Positions 7,503 through 7,524 of a DNA stretch of 7,524 bases are shown here, in pieces. This stretch comes from Candidatus Cloacimonadota bacterium. GTDB taxonomy: Bacteria; Cloacimonadota; Cloacimonadia; Cloacimonadales; JAIOQZ01. The DNA lies in NCBI GenBank assembly GCA_021106755.1, contig JAIOTM010000097.1, positions 1-7,524 of the forward strand, given 5' to 3'. Numbering within the stretch: the first letter of the stretch is position 1; each line of letters opens with the position of its first letter. The notes under the pieces are model-generated. The model made no database searches. It had not been told where the DNA came from and was given only the letters and a program-made list of their open reading frames with translations. A program made the translations under genes and the position numbers.

Positions 7503-7524
7503 ATAATTAATTTTAAAAATAATA

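Overview
The window is a moderately AT-rich bacterial segment with every convincing gene on the + strand. A lipid A kinase (LpxK) implies a Gram-negative, LPS-making cell. The last gene encodes a secreted protein built from a PPC domain, fibronectin-III-like modules and a MAM-like module, a style common in the FCB/Cloacimonadota part of the tree. I infer such an organism (Cloacimonadota-like is my best guess), but no rRNA or other decisive marker is present.

Layout: (1) bases 1-1152 are the C-terminal 383 codons of an Eco57I/type IIG-like adenine-N6 DNA methyltransferase (possibly a restriction-modification fusion); its start and its catalytic motif lie before the window. (2) A 111-base gap with a small hairpin and a weak promoter candidate. 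(3) A three-gene run that looks like one transcript: purL (purine biosynthesis, GTG start), then a soluble M48-type zinc metallopeptidase with a TerB-like C-terminal region, then lpxK. The purL stop codon lies inside the ribosome binding site of the peptidase gene, and the peptidase stop abuts the lpxK start as TAAATG. (4) A 45-base gap with a strong Shine-Dalgarno sequence, then a gene for a 521-residue secreted multidomain protein ending at 7502. The last 22 bases are AT-rich and hold nothing I can name.

How the genes fit together: purL and lpxK are housekeeping genes of unrelated pathways (purines and outer-membrane lipid A), and the peptidase between them has no established link to either. 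The points most worth checking are the M48-TerB protein, the unusual active-site residues of LpxK (P-loop lysine replaced by arginine, DDGFQH-type motif changed to DDAFQN), and the secreted protein, whose reading frame stops exactly where another MAM module would be expected to begin. I see no CRISPR array, tRNA, rRNA, insertion sequence or complete new defence system in this window.
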